From a virus: DNA of 34,151 nucleotides. A program made the position numbers and the translations under genes. The DNA lies in the IMG/VR virus record IMGVR_UViG_3300035010_000009, positions 1 through 34,151 of that record, one strand, 5' to 3'. The notes below the pieces were generated by a model that made no database searches, was not told where the DNA came from, and worked only from the letters and a program-made list of their open reading frames with translations. Below are positions 1 to 7,133 of the stretch, one piece after another (the first letter of the stretch is position 1; each line of letters starts with the position of its first letter).

Positions 1-411
1 GTGAAGTCTAAAGATTTATCTCTTTTCTTCATCTTCTTTTTTTCTTTAAACTTTAAAGCTCAAACCACAATGACGGGGCTAGATAAAGGTCTGGTAATCG
101 GCAACATACTTGTACAGGGTTATATAGCTTTAAAAGGAAATGGCGCAAAACAGGTTGATCCTAATGCTAAAACCGTGGACAGCTTTTGTTTTAAAAACAA
201 AATGGACGAAAAAATCATTATAAAGCTATTGGGAAAAATTGAAGATGAAGAAATAAAAAAAGAGTTCGTTATTCAAAGAGACGAAAAAGAGTGTACGTAT
301 AATTTACCAAAAGGAATCTATACTTATGAAGTTTTACTATCGAGTAAAGATATCTATCAAAAAGGTGAATATAAGATTTCAGAAGAAACTTTAATGACGA
401 TAAACCGTTAA
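1..411 (+). CDS. Small secreted protein of unknown function
   Basis: A 136-residue ORF opens with GTG at the first base, so the true start could lie outside the window. Residues 1-21 look like a signal peptide: charged MKSK, a Phe/Leu-rich core, and a KAQ end typical of Bacteroidota secreted proteins. The mature part is about 115 residues with no recognised domain and no lipobox. Its Lys/Glu-rich C-terminal half suggests a small beta-rich periplasmic or outer-surface protein, but this is a guess. An intrinsic terminator follows within 10 bases. Because it lies to the left of the repressor and the presumed phage end, I infer that it is a host gene flanking the prophage; a phage cargo gene is the alternative. 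Confidence 0.65.
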   Translation: MKSKDLSLFFIFFFSLNFKAQTTMTGLDKGLVIGNILVQGYIALKGNGAKQVDPNAKTVDSFCFKNKMDEKIIIKLLGKIEDEEIKKEFVIQRDEKECTYNLPKGIYTYEVLLSSKDIYQKGEYKISEETLMTINR

Positions 412-418
412 TATTTAA

Positions 419-453
419 TAAACTGCTTTATTAAGAGCGGTTTATACTTTTTA
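419..453 (+). terminator. Intrinsic terminator after the secreted-protein gene
   Basis: TAAACTGCT (419-427) pairs with AGCGGTTTA (436-444) with one G.T pair and an 8-nt loop, followed by TACTTTTT. It lies just after the stop codon at 409-411. Confidence 0.55.
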
Positions 454-527
454 AAAGTACCCCCCATAAAACAAAAAGGTCAAAAATAAAAAGAAAAAAA
501 ATGAGTTGAAAAGCCGATAAACAAAGG

Positions 528-556
528 AAAAAGAGTCAAAAATGGCTCTTTTTTTT
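528..556 (+). terminator. Intrinsic terminator
   Basis: Bases 528-537 pair with 544-553 (10 bp including one G.T), with a 6-nt loop and an eight-T run at 549-556. The A-tract/T-tract symmetry means it could work in both directions. It would insulate the left flank from prophage DNA and from the leftward repressor transcript. Confidence 0.6.
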
Positions 557-593
557 ATTTGCACAAAATATCCCTAAAATACTATTTAAATAC

Positions 594-705
594 CATTTTA
601 GCCGTTTTTAAATACGATTAAAAAGCTTAATATTTCTCATAACTGTTTTTATCTACAACTATTGACTATCAACCACTTTATAACACTTTAGCAGTTTTCT
701 AATAC
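594..705 (+). repeat. Pair of 22-bp direct repeats, candidate transposase-binding end sites
   Basis: Bases 594-615 and 684-705 match at 18 of 22 positions (core TTTAGCnGTTTT then AATAC) and lie 90 bp apart in the same orientation. A shorter copy of the TTTAAATAC core is at 585-593, 22 bp before the one at 607-615. MuA binds 22-bp sites at the Mu ends, so size, number and position fit, but binding is inference. Confidence 0.4.
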
Positions 706-745
706 ATAAGCTTTATAAAACAGTATAAAAAATATAAAAATTAAA

Positions 746-779
746 AAGAACTACACTAAGAACTACATTAAGAACTACA
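746..779 (+). repeat. Three AAGAACTACA direct repeats, 12-bp period
   Basis: AAGAACTACA occurs at 746-755, 758-767 and 770-779, exactly 12 bp apart. The ACTACA core recurs at 827-832. The array lies between the 22-bp repeats and the repressor gene, so it could bind the transposase, the repressor or a host factor. Confidence 0.5.
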
Positions 780-795
780 AAAAATATAAATTCGC

Positions 796-835
796 TTATG
801 TAGAGTGAAGTATATTTCAAAAAAACACTACATAA
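796..835. repeat. Imperfect inverted repeat TTATGTAG(AG)TG / CACTACATAA
   Basis: TTATGTAGAGTG at 796-807 faces CACTACATAA at 826-835 across an 18-bp AT-rich spacer. One arm carries the same ACTACA core as the three direct repeats just upstream. Confidence 0.4.
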
Positions 836-883
836 AACGCTAAAAAAAAGCTTATAATGCAAGCGTAATGACATGAAAATAAA

Positions 884-1726
884 TTAAAAATCAGCAATAA
901 GTCCCTGATTGTTAGCAAGTTGCCTTAAAAGAGTCTTAATTTGATGCGATTCAGCTTCCAGATGGTTTATTCTACCATATAAATCAGATGGGTCAGGGAA
1001 TTCAAATTTAAGTGCTGATTTGAGTTCCCAAACTTCTTTTATGTGTTCAGGATCAATACTTATGTTCGGATAACTGGCTTTATCCAGATTATCAGATTTA
1101 CAAACTAAATTATTATACTTTTTTATTCTATTCAGGCATCTCTTTATCAAAACACCGTCTTCCATTTTGTCTCCATCATCATAGATGATAATGTAAATTC
1201 TACCGTCTTTAATATTATTCACCCAATTATCAACCCATTCTCCTACAGCAATGCTTTTACTCGGAAGAGTATTTCCCATTGATTGGCCTTTAACTTCAAA
1301 CATTCTAAAAATACCGTTATTAATTGCCGGCAAACGGTAGCTCGGAAGTGTTCTTATGAATTCAGGCTTATAATAGCCGTTTAAATATCCTGCTCTAGCT
1401 TTAACCGGAACAAGCACGATATTGTCATCATTATGAGAATCTACAGTAATTACCTGAGGTACTCTATTTTCAAATGATTGTGGAGTATTTTGAATTTTGA
1501 CGAGATTTTTATTTGCCAACATTGGTTCAATGCCTAAAAGAAGCCATTCGAAACTTATTTCGAACTTTTTTGCAATTCTCTCAATTATATTGAATTTTGG
1601 TTCAGTTCCATTAATGTAATTTCTGACATTTGCCTCATTTACATCGATCATTTTACCAAATTCTGAATTATTTCCGTGTGCAAAATGCTCTACAAGCTGC
1701 TTAATTCGAAAATTTATTGTACTCAT
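884..1726 (-). CDS. LexA/CI-type phage repressor (HTH + S24 peptidase-like)
   Basis: This 280-residue protein has an N-terminal helix-turn-helix (about residues 20-45, with SEFGKMIDVNEANVRNYING) and a C-terminal S24/LexA-like domain. Visible hallmarks are a likely Ala-Gly self-cleavage site at 112-113 (KARAGYLNG), the catalytic Ser149 in GQSMG and the catalytic Lys195 in GVLIKR. Proteins of this family bind operators as dimers, keep early phage genes off and can cleave themselves when RecA is activated by DNA damage. It is transcribed away from the early operon, as the Mu c repressor is, and its start lies 17 bp from the first of three palindromic sites at 1743-1775. Function in lysogeny is therefore a strong inference. 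A coiled-coil-like tail occupies about residues 250-275. Confidence 0.9.
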   Translation of the reverse strand: MSTINFRIKQLVEHFAHGNNSEFGKMIDVNEANVRNYINGTEPKFNIIERIAKKFEISFEWLLLGIEPMLANKNLVKIQNTPQSFENRVPQVITVDSHNDDNIVLVPVKARAGYLNGYYKPEFIRTLPSYRLPAINNGIFRMFEVKGQSMGNTLPSKSIAVGEWVDNWVNNIKDGRIYIIIYDDGDKMEDGVLIKRCLNRIKKYNNLVCKSDNLDKASYPNISIDPEHIKEVWELKSALKFEFPDPSDLYGRINHLEAESHQIKTLLRQLANNQGLIADF

Positions 1727-1742
1727 TTTCAGTTTTTTACAT

Positions 1743-1775
1743 CTTTTTCGAAAAAGTTTTCGAAAAAAGTTTCGA
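1743..1775. promoter_or_regulatory. Three-site operator between repressor and early operon
   Basis: Three TTTCGA-centred sites have dyad centres at 1749.5, 1761.5 and 1773.5, exactly 12 bp apart. The first is a perfect 14-bp palindrome (CTTTTTCGAAAAAG), the second a perfect 10-bp palindrome (TTTTCGAAAA), the third degenerate (TTTCGAT). The third overlaps the -7 element of the early promoter, so repressor bound here would block it. Confidence 0.7.
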
Positions 1776-1781
1776 TATTTG
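1774..1781 (+). promoter_or_regulatory. Probable early promoter -7 element
   Basis: GATATTTG matches the Bacteroidota TAnnTTTG -7 box at all but the first base. It would start transcription near 1788, about 36 bases before the ATG at 1824. No clear TTTG -33 box is seen; the upstream bases are filled by operator palindromes. Confidence 0.45.
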
Positions 1782-1823
1782 TACTGTTATCAAGACAAAA
1801 GTAAGACAAAAAATAGACATAAG

Positions 1824-2096
1824 ATGAGGGAAACCGTAAAAACCGTAAAAATACCTACTAAATCAAGGTTTTCATATACTCCGAAAAACAAGGAAGAAAA
1901 ACAACATTTGGAGGCTTTAGAAACTCTTTTAAAAGAAAAAAGGCGTGGAGACTGGTTGCTTGTGGCCGAGATCGTGGGAATTTCCTCAGCATCGGCAGAA
2001 AAAGCATTTTTCAGGGTTTTTCAGAAACATCATTTTGAAGTTGTAGAAGCTCTGAAAGACGTAATCAATAAACGGAAAGAACTTTTAATGAAATAA
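1824..2096 (+). CDS. Small basic protein, first gene of the early operon
   Basis: I start this 90-residue protein at the ATG at 1824. The frame also opens at a TTG at 1779, but that lies within the promoter and operator DNA. The protein is Lys/Arg-rich; residues about 45-65 (LLVAEIVGISSASAEKAFFRV) could form a helix-turn-helix. In Mu this position is held by Ner, a small DNA-binding regulator of the early promoter. That analogy rests on position and a possible HTH only, as no clear sequence match is recognised. Confidence 0.7.
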   Translation: MRETVKTVKIPTKSRFSYTPKNKEEKQHLEALETLLKEKRRGDWLLVAEIVGISSASAEKAFFRVFQKHHFEVVEALKDVINKRKELLMK

Positions 2097-2099
2097 AGT

Positions 2100-2240
2100 A
2101 TGAAAAAGATCAGAAAATTTATCCAGCAAAATCTGTTTTATCACACAACTATTGATGTTGTTGATGCAAAGACAGGAGAATTTCAAAAAGCGACTTACCA
2201 CATTTTATTTGGATTGATCATAAGTGTAAAATACAAATAA
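2100..2240 (+). CDS. 46-residue protein of unknown function
   Basis: ATG at 2100 follows the previous stop by three bases and the frame runs to TAA at 2238-2240. The product begins MKKIRKFIQQ and ends in a hydrophobic stretch (HILFGLIISVKYK). It fills the space before the tRNA-like element exactly. No family is recognised; tight packing in an operon is the main support. Confidence 0.45.
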   Translation: MKKIRKFIQQNLFYHTTIDVVDAKTGEFQKATYHILFGLIISVKYK

Positions 2241-2246
2241 TTTACT

Positions 2247-2318
2247 ACAGAGGAATGCTCAAGGCTGACGAGTTGGTCTCCAAAACCGACTGGGTGGGTT
2301 CGATTCCCACTCTCTGTG
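2247..2318 (+). tRNA. tRNA-Trp(CCA)-like gene, atypical D arm
   Basis: The 72-nt element folds as a cloverleaf. The 7-bp acceptor stem (2247-2253 with 2311-2317) has one G.T. The anticodon stem (2273-2277 with 2285-2289) holds the loop CTCCAAA with anticodon CCA at 2280-2282. A perfect 5-bp T stem (2294-2298 with 2306-2310) carries the loop TTCGATT. The A1-U72 pair and the G73 discriminator at 2318 match bacterial tRNA-Trp identity. The D arm is irregular: CTC/GAG (or GCTC/GAGT) abuts the anticodon stem without base 26, and base 8 is A rather than U. CCA is not encoded. It fits exactly between the small ORF and the transposase. It may be a divergent phage tRNA or a decayed tRNA-like structure. 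Confidence 0.65.
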
Positions 2319-2332
2319 CAATTACTAAAGAA

Positions 2333-4309
2333 ATGAAAACTTATCTATATCATAACAATATACTCTCTATCCCCGCGAGTCTTCTTTATGAAGACTGGGC
2401 GGTGATGAGTTATAGCAATTATAATATAAGATGTCACAGAAGGCAATTGATAAGAAGCCGTGAGGGAAAAGGAGCAGGAAATGAAGCATTATTAAGTTTT
2501 TACCACTTACCTCCTGAGTTACAGGAATTGTGTATCGAAAAACTTGGAAAACCTGAGGAGGTTACAGTAATTAATTTGTTGGAACCTTACATTGAATTTG
2601 ATAAAAACGCTTCTAAATACTATGCAGATCACAGAACGCCTGAAGGCAAATCAATAAGTCCTGAAAAACAGAGACAACGCACATTAAATTGCTGCATTTT
2701 AAATGCTATTCAAACCATATTTAAAGACAATGGTGTAGCAAATAAAATGTTCGGAAAGCGAAAAATGAAAATTTGGGACAACGTTTCAGATGCAGTAAAC
2801 AAATTGGATACAAAAAAATGGGATCATAGTTTACCAACTGCAGCAAAGAATCTCAGATTAAGATATAATGATTATCTAAAAAATGGATATCAAACATTTA
2901 TTCATAAAAATGAGGGTAATCAGAATACAACTAAAATTAAAGGTGATGTAGCTGATTTTATACTGGCTTTTTATAGTCTCCCGATAAAACTTACAATTCC
3001 GATGGTCTTGAGTAAGTACAACGAAGTAAAAGAAGAGCGAAATTTCCCAGAACTCACTGAGGCTGCCATTTATAAATGGCTATATGAACCAGAACAAGAA
3101 AGAATCTGGACACTGGCAAGACACGGCAAAGAAGCATATAATAATAAATATCAGCATAAGACATCAATCGATAAAAGTGGATGGTTCCCTAATATATATT
3201 GGGCGATTGACGGAACAAAGCTTGACTGGATTCACTTTGAAGGTTCCAAATCAAACAAAATGGCTGCCTCATTAAGAATCAATGTGATATTTGATGTTTA
3301 CAGCGAGAAAATTATCGGCTGGAGTTTCTCAGAGTCAGAAGATCATACGGATCACTTCAAAGCAATGAAAATGGCAGCACAACACGCCGGACACAGACCA
3401 TATTTATTTACTTATGATAAACAGTCAGGACACATGTCTGCGAGAATGCAGGAGCTTTACAGCAATGTTGTTGCCAAAGATGGAGGAACTCATTACTCTC
3501 ACCGAGCAAGAAGCCACAGCAGTCCGGCCGAGGGTCTGTTCAAAAGGTTGCAGCAGGAAGTTATTACGAAGTTTTGGTTTTCAGATGGTCAAAGCATAAC
3601 TGTAAAACGAGATGATAATAAAGTAAATACTGATTTTATTTTAGAAAATCAACATCATCTGAAAACTAAGGAGGATTTATTCAGAGCGTGGGAAACTGCA
3701 GTACAAAAATGGAATTCGGCAAAACATCCACATTTCAATGAAAGCCGAACAGCAGTTTATGCACACCCAATGAAGCAAAAAGAACCTCTTACCCTTCCTG
3801 AAATACTTTCTTATATGTGGGTTGAAGAAAGTAAACCGATCACTTATAAAAATGATGGTCTTACAATGAAGCTTAAAGGAGAAACTTATCAGTTTGAGGT
3901 ATACAATCAGGATAGAACAATTGACACGGAGTTCCGCCGAAAAAACATTGGTAAAAAATTCATTGTGCGATATGATCCGGATAATATGGATGTTTTCGTC
4001 CAGCTCTACGAAATAACACCGGACAAACAAAAGATTTTCAGTGCAAACGCGGAACCGAAAAGGAAACAAGTCAATATTCCGATCCTTATGGATGAAGCAG
4101 ATAAAAAGGTTTGGGCGATTGATTACAAAATAAGGGAGGAGGAATTCAAAAGAGATTTAGAGGCCGTTGAAGCTTTAAGAAAAAGAACAGGAATCACACC
4201 TGAAAAGCTTATACAAGAGCAGGATTTAGATATAAAATTCAAAGGCTCCGCTCCAAAAAAACAAGCCATTGCAATGGATGCAGAATCAGCAATACTTCAC
4301 AGAATTTAA
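2333..4309 (+). CDS. MuA-like DDE transposase
   Basis: The product is 658 residues from the ATG at 2333. The same frame opens 78 bases earlier at 2255, but that extension only translates the tRNA-like element. The catalytic core carries the DDE triad: Asp293 in WAIDGTKLDW, Asp362 in LFTYDKQSG and Glu400 in SSPAEGLFKRLQ, with rve-type spacing. The N-terminal about 250 residues should hold DNA-binding domains and the C-terminal about 150 the Mu-type beta-barrel and partner-binding tail. Its length is close to MuA (663 residues). It cuts and joins phage ends during integration and replicative transposition, working with the ATPase gene 11 bases downstream. Confidence 0.93.
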   Translation: MKTYLYHNNILSIPASLLYEDWAVMSYSNYNIRCHRRQLIRSREGKGAGNEALLSFYHLPPELQELCIEKLGKPEEVTVINLLEPYIEFDKNASKYYADHRTPEGKSISPEKQRQRTLNCCILNAIQTIFKDNGVANKMFGKRKMKIWDNVSDAVNKLDTKKWDHSLPTAAKNLRLRYNDYLKNGYQTFIHKNEGNQNTTKIKGDVADFILAFYSLPIKLTIPMVLSKYNEVKEERNFPELTEAAIYKWLYEPEQERIWTLARHGKEAYNNKYQHKTSIDKSGWFPNIYWAIDGTKLDWIHFEGSKSNKMAASLRINVIFDVYSEKIIGWSFSESEDHTDHFKAMKMAAQHAGHRPYLFTYDKQSGHMSARMQELYSNVVAKDGGTHYSHRARSHSSPAEGLFKRLQQEVITKFWFSDGQSITVKRDDNKVNTDFILENQHHLKTKEDLFRAWETAVQKWNSAKHPHFNESRTAVYAHPMKQKEPLTLPEILSYMWVEESKPITYKNDGLTMKLKGETYQFEVYNQDRTIDTEFRRKNIGKKFIVRYDPDNMDVFVQLYEITPDKQKIFSANAEPKRKQVNIPILMDEADKKVWAIDYKIREEEFKRDLEAVEALRKRTGITPEKLIQEQDLDIKFKGSAPKKQAIAMDAESAILHRI

Positions 4310-4320
4310 AAGTTATAGAT

Positions 4321-5166
4321 ATGAAAGATACAGAAAAACAAGCCATCACAGGCGAATTGAAAATACGATTAAGAAAAGGAGAAAGCCAAAATTCACTTGC
4401 ACTCAGGTGTGGAGTTTCATCAGCAACAATTTCTCAGATGATAAACAGAAACTGGACTTTAATTGCTGATAAAATGTGGAGAAGAGTAATGATTGCACTA
4501 AAGATTGATTTCACATGGCAAACTGCAGAAACTGAAAACTTCAAAATGTTGATTGCTCTTCTAAATAATTGTAAGCAAAAAAGTATTAGTGTAGCAATCG
4601 CACACGATGCAGGAGCCGGAAAATCACACACGTATTCTCATTATGAAAGACAGGTTGAGAATGTGTTTTATATAGAATGTAAAACCTTTTGGACTCGCAA
4701 AAATTACATGAAAAATCTCCTGCAGAATTTCGGCCTTCCTAATGATGGTAGCATCGATGTAATGGTAGAAAGATTAATTGATTATCTGGAAGGTTTAGAA
4801 AAGCCGATTGTGATTATAGATCAACTCGACAAGCTGAATGACAGCTCACTTGATTTGTTCATGGATTTTTACAACCCTTTGGATGGATATTGCTCCTTTG
4901 TTGTTTCAGGAGTTCCTGCTTTAAAAAAGAGAATTTTGAGAGGTTGCCAGCTCGATAAATCCGGTTACAAAGAGTTTTACAGCAGAATTGGTAAAAACTT
5001 CATCTATCTGGATGATATCACTCTAAAAGATGTGGCTTTGATCTGTGAGGCAAATGGTTTGACCGATGAAGACACTATTAATCACATTTTCAATATATGT
5101 GATGGAGACCTTAGAAGGGTAAAAAGAGAGATTCAGAAATACTTCATGACTAAAAAAGTGGCTTAA
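4321..5166 (+). CDS. MuB-like AAA+ ATPase, transposition target selector
   Basis: The 281-residue protein has an N-terminal helix-turn-helix (about residues 22-45, NSLALRCGVSSATISQMI), a Walker A motif HDAGAGKS at 95-102 and a Walker B motif IVIIDQLD at 163-170. This is the MuB/IstB-like layout of an N-terminal DNA-binding part and a AAA+ ATPase. MuB forms ATP-dependent filaments on target DNA, brings target to MuA and provides target immunity. The gene lies directly after the transposase, as in Mu. Confidence 0.88.
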   Translation: MKDTEKQAITGELKIRLRKGESQNSLALRCGVSSATISQMINRNWTLIADKMWRRVMIALKIDFTWQTAETENFKMLIALLNNCKQKSISVAIAHDAGAGKSHTYSHYERQVENVFYIECKTFWTRKNYMKNLLQNFGLPNDGSIDVMVERLIDYLEGLEKPIVIIDQLDKLNDSSLDLFMDFYNPLDGYCSFVVSGVPALKKRILRGCQLDKSGYKEFYSRIGKNFIYLDDITLKDVALICEANGLTDEDTINHIFNICDGDLRRVKREIQKYFMTKKVA

Positions 5167-5167
5167 T

Positions 5168-5797
5168 ATGGAAGAGATTAAAGTAAAAAAAGCAAAATCA
5201 ATTACTGATCTCTATAATCAGAACTTTAAAACATTTGATTTTAGAGGCGTTTTTAAAGACAGTTTTGGAGTTCCGGAAACAAATGGTTGCTGGCTTTTGT
5301 GGGGGGAATCTGGGAACGGTAAAACCGATTGCTCTCTAAAGCTCGCTAAATATTTTTCAACATTCAAAAAAGTTCATTACAACACTTTAGAAGAGCGAGG
5401 AAGGAGGTCTTTTGAAATTGCATGTCACAGAAATAACATGGAGGCTTGTGGTTCCCGATTTTCATTTGAAAGTGAAGACTTTGAAACCATGAAAGCAAGA
5501 TTGAGAAAAAAAAGAAGTGCAAAAATAGTTTTCATTGACAGTCTCCAATACCTGAGAATAACAGAAAGGCAATATAAGGAGCTTCTTTCCGAGTTTAAGG
5601 ATGTTCTCTTCATTTTCGTCAGTCACGCAAAAGGAAGCCAGCCAAAAGGCTCTGTAGCAGATGCCATTCGTTATGATGCTGATGTGAAAATAAACGTCAA
5701 AAACTTTGTGGCAAATATACAGTCAAGATTTGGAGGAAATGAACCTTTTGTTATCTGGGAGGAGGGAGCAAGAAAAGCAGAAATAAAACTAACATAA
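5168..5797 (+). CDS. RecA/RadA-fold P-loop ATPase
   Basis: This 209-residue single-domain ATPase has Walker A GESGNGKT (about residues 46-53) and Walker B KIVFIDSLQYL (about 118-128). A Ser-His sensor-like stretch FIFVSHAKG at about 149-157 resembles RecA/DnaB-fold enzymes. It starts one base after the MuB-like gene stop, so translation is probably coupled. Classical Mu has no second ATPase here. A role in remodelling the transposition complex or in recruiting replication proteins is possible but unproven. Confidence 0.72.
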   Translation: MEEIKVKKAKSITDLYNQNFKTFDFRGVFKDSFGVPETNGCWLLWGESGNGKTDCSLKLAKYFSTFKKVHYNTLEERGRRSFEIACHRNNMEACGSRFSFESEDFETMKARLRKKRSAKIVFIDSLQYLRITERQYKELLSEFKDVLFIFVSHAKGSQPKGSVADAIRYDADVKINVKNFVANIQSRFGGNEPFVIWEEGARKAEIKLT

Positions 5798-5799
5798 TC

Positions 5800-6102
5800 A
5801 TGAACAACGATATACTCTTTAAAATCTTACAGCTTGACAGTTTAACCAATTTTTTGCATTGGAAAGACCGGATAAGAATTCACCTTTATATGCTTGGTAA
5901 GATAGAAAAAATCACTCCAAAAGTGAATGATGCTTATCACTGGATTGTTACGTACGGATGGGAATCTCCTCTGATGAAATACGGACAAGATTATTTACAA
6001 TACTTCCAAGAGCCTGACTCAGATTTATGGCTGCCTGTAGAAGATTATCTGGACTTATACTACGAAAAATATCCTGGATTATTAACATTAACAAGATTCT
6101 GA
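5800..6102 (+). CDS. Hypothetical protein, Trp/Tyr-rich
   Basis: ATG follows the ATPase stop by two bases; 100 residues. The protein is rich in Tyr, Trp and Leu (for example HWKDRIRIHLYMLG and LWLPVEDYLDLYYEKYPG) with no membrane segment or known motif. Its stop TGA shares a base with the ATG of the next gene (ATGA-type coupling), which supports it as a real operon member. Function unknown. Confidence 0.7.
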   Translation: MNNDILFKILQLDSLTNFLHWKDRIRIHLYMLGKIEKITPKVNDAYHWIVTYGWESPLMKYGQDYLQYFQEPDSDLWLPVEDYLDLYYEKYPGLLTLTRF

Positions 6103-6275
6103 TGAACACAGATTTATTTCCACCAACAGAAACAGAACTCGAAGAGATAATCTTCATTCTGAAAAAGAAACTCGAAGATGAGCGATACAAGAAGGAATGG
6201 GAAGAAATAGCCGACCTGCTTGAAGAAAAAGAAAATCAACTGAAACAACTAACAATTAAAAATTTTACAATATGA
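6102..6275 (+). CDS. Small coiled-coil protein
   Basis: The ATG at 6102 overlaps the previous stop by one base. The frame is also open back to 6027, but that part duplicates upstream coding sequence. The 57-residue product is almost wholly Glu/Lys/Leu-rich helix (ELEEIIFILKKKLEDERYKK, then EEIADLLEEKENQLKQL), so a coiled coil is likely. It overlaps the next start by 4 bases. Function unknown. Confidence 0.65.
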   Translation: MNTDLFPPTETELEEIIFILKKKLEDERYKKEWEEIADLLEEKENQLKQLTIKNFTI

Positions 6276-6505
6276 GACAACAAGGGAAAACATTTTTAAA
6301 TGAATTATTGGGGAAAGTGGAAAAACAACCCGTAAAACTTAACAGAAGACAAAGGAGACAAAAACGAGGTCGTGAGTTTTCAAATAAGAAAGGTGCTCAG
6401 ATCGTGGTTGCCGGAATCTTTAAATATAAAAAAGTTTTCCAGCGAATAGGCAACAAAACTATTGTTCATTCAATATTAGCTCACCCAATAACCTTAAAAA
6501 AATGA
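6272..6505 (+). CDS. Small strongly basic protein
   Basis: The 77-residue product starts at an ATGA overlap with the previous gene and ends in an ATGA overlap with the next. It carries a dense basic patch (LNRRQRRQKRGREFSNKKG, about residues 23-41), suggesting nucleic-acid binding. No family is recognised. Confidence 0.65.
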   Translation: MRQQGKTFLNELLGKVEKQPVKLNRRQRRQKRGREFSNKKGAQIVVAGIFKYKKVFQRIGNKTIVHSILAHPITLKK

Positions 6506-7131
6506 CATTACAACATACATCAAAAGATCAGTTCTGGACGGATGAAAGCGGGATGCAAATCCCGTTCACCAGAACAACACCAATAGAAAGGAAAAAGGAG
6601 AAAGTTGCATTTTCCTTAGTCAAAAAAGCTCTGAAAGCAAATGAGTTTCTGAAAGAAGTTAAAGAAGCTGTTTCGGAAGCTACAGAACAGATTCTAAATG
6701 CTGAACGAGAAGCCAACAACGTAAAACTTGACGGAAAAGGAAATTATACATGGTACAACTTTGACCGATCTATCAAGGTTCAGGTTGATATCAATGAGAC
6801 TATCAAGTTTGATGAAATCAAAATTGCTTCCGCTAAAGAAAAACTGATGAACCTTATCAGGACAAATGTTTCCGGTGATGATTTTATCATTTCTCTTGTG
6901 GAGGATGCCTTCCAAACGTCAAGAGGTAAACTAGATGCAAAGAAAATCCTCAGCCTTAGAAAACACACGAACCGGATTAAGACAGGAAACATCAAAAAAG
7001 GATGGGATGAAGCGATGAATCTGATTGATGAAAGCATTTCACGGCCAAAGAGCAAATCTTATCACAAAATATGGCTGAAAAATGATGATGGAAAATACGA
7101 ATCAATTGAATTAAACTTCTCAGCGCTGTAG
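6502..7131 (+). CDS. DUF3164 family protein
   Basis: The 209-residue protein fits DUF3164, a family common in early regions of Mu-like phages. It has an N-terminal WTDESGMQIPFTRTTPIERK segment, a central helical part, a WYNFDRSIKVQVDINETI strand-rich segment at about 82-100, and a C-terminal RPKSKSYHKIW motif. Its biochemical role is not established. Membership rests on recognisable pattern and position after the transposition genes. Confidence 0.78.
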   Translation: MTLQHTSKDQFWTDESGMQIPFTRTTPIERKKEKVAFSLVKKALKANEFLKEVKEAVSEATEQILNAEREANNVKLDGKGNYTWYNFDRSIKVQVDINETIKFDEIKIASAKEKLMNLIRTNVSGDDFIISLVEDAFQTSRGKLDAKKILSLRKHTNRIKTGNIKKGWDEAMNLIDESISRPKSKSYHKIWLKNDDGKYESIELNFSAL

Positions 7132-7133
7132 TT

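Larger units (their letters stand above)
412..883. other. Gene-free left-end region of the prophage
   Basis: No ORF with a credible start was seen on either strand here. The region is very AT-rich and holds the two terminators, 22-bp imperfect direct repeats, three AAGAACTACA repeats and a TTATGTAG inverted repeat. In Mu the transposase-binding left end lies just outside the leftward repressor gene, so by position this is where the left phage terminus should be. The exact end cannot be fixed from one copy. Confidence 0.5.

Noticed and set aside
1779-1823. TTG-initiated start of the small early protein
   Set aside because: It overlaps the operator and -7 box, so it would lie at or before the transcript start; ATG 1824 is better.
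2255-2332. 26-codon N-terminal extension of the transposase frame
   Set aside because: It only translates the tRNA-like element; the ATG at 2333 gives a MuA-sized protein with a sensible N-terminus.
3677-4069. 130-codon minus-strand ORF inside the transposase
   Set aside because: It lies wholly within the DDE transposase coding region, has no family-like features, and is a frame shadow.
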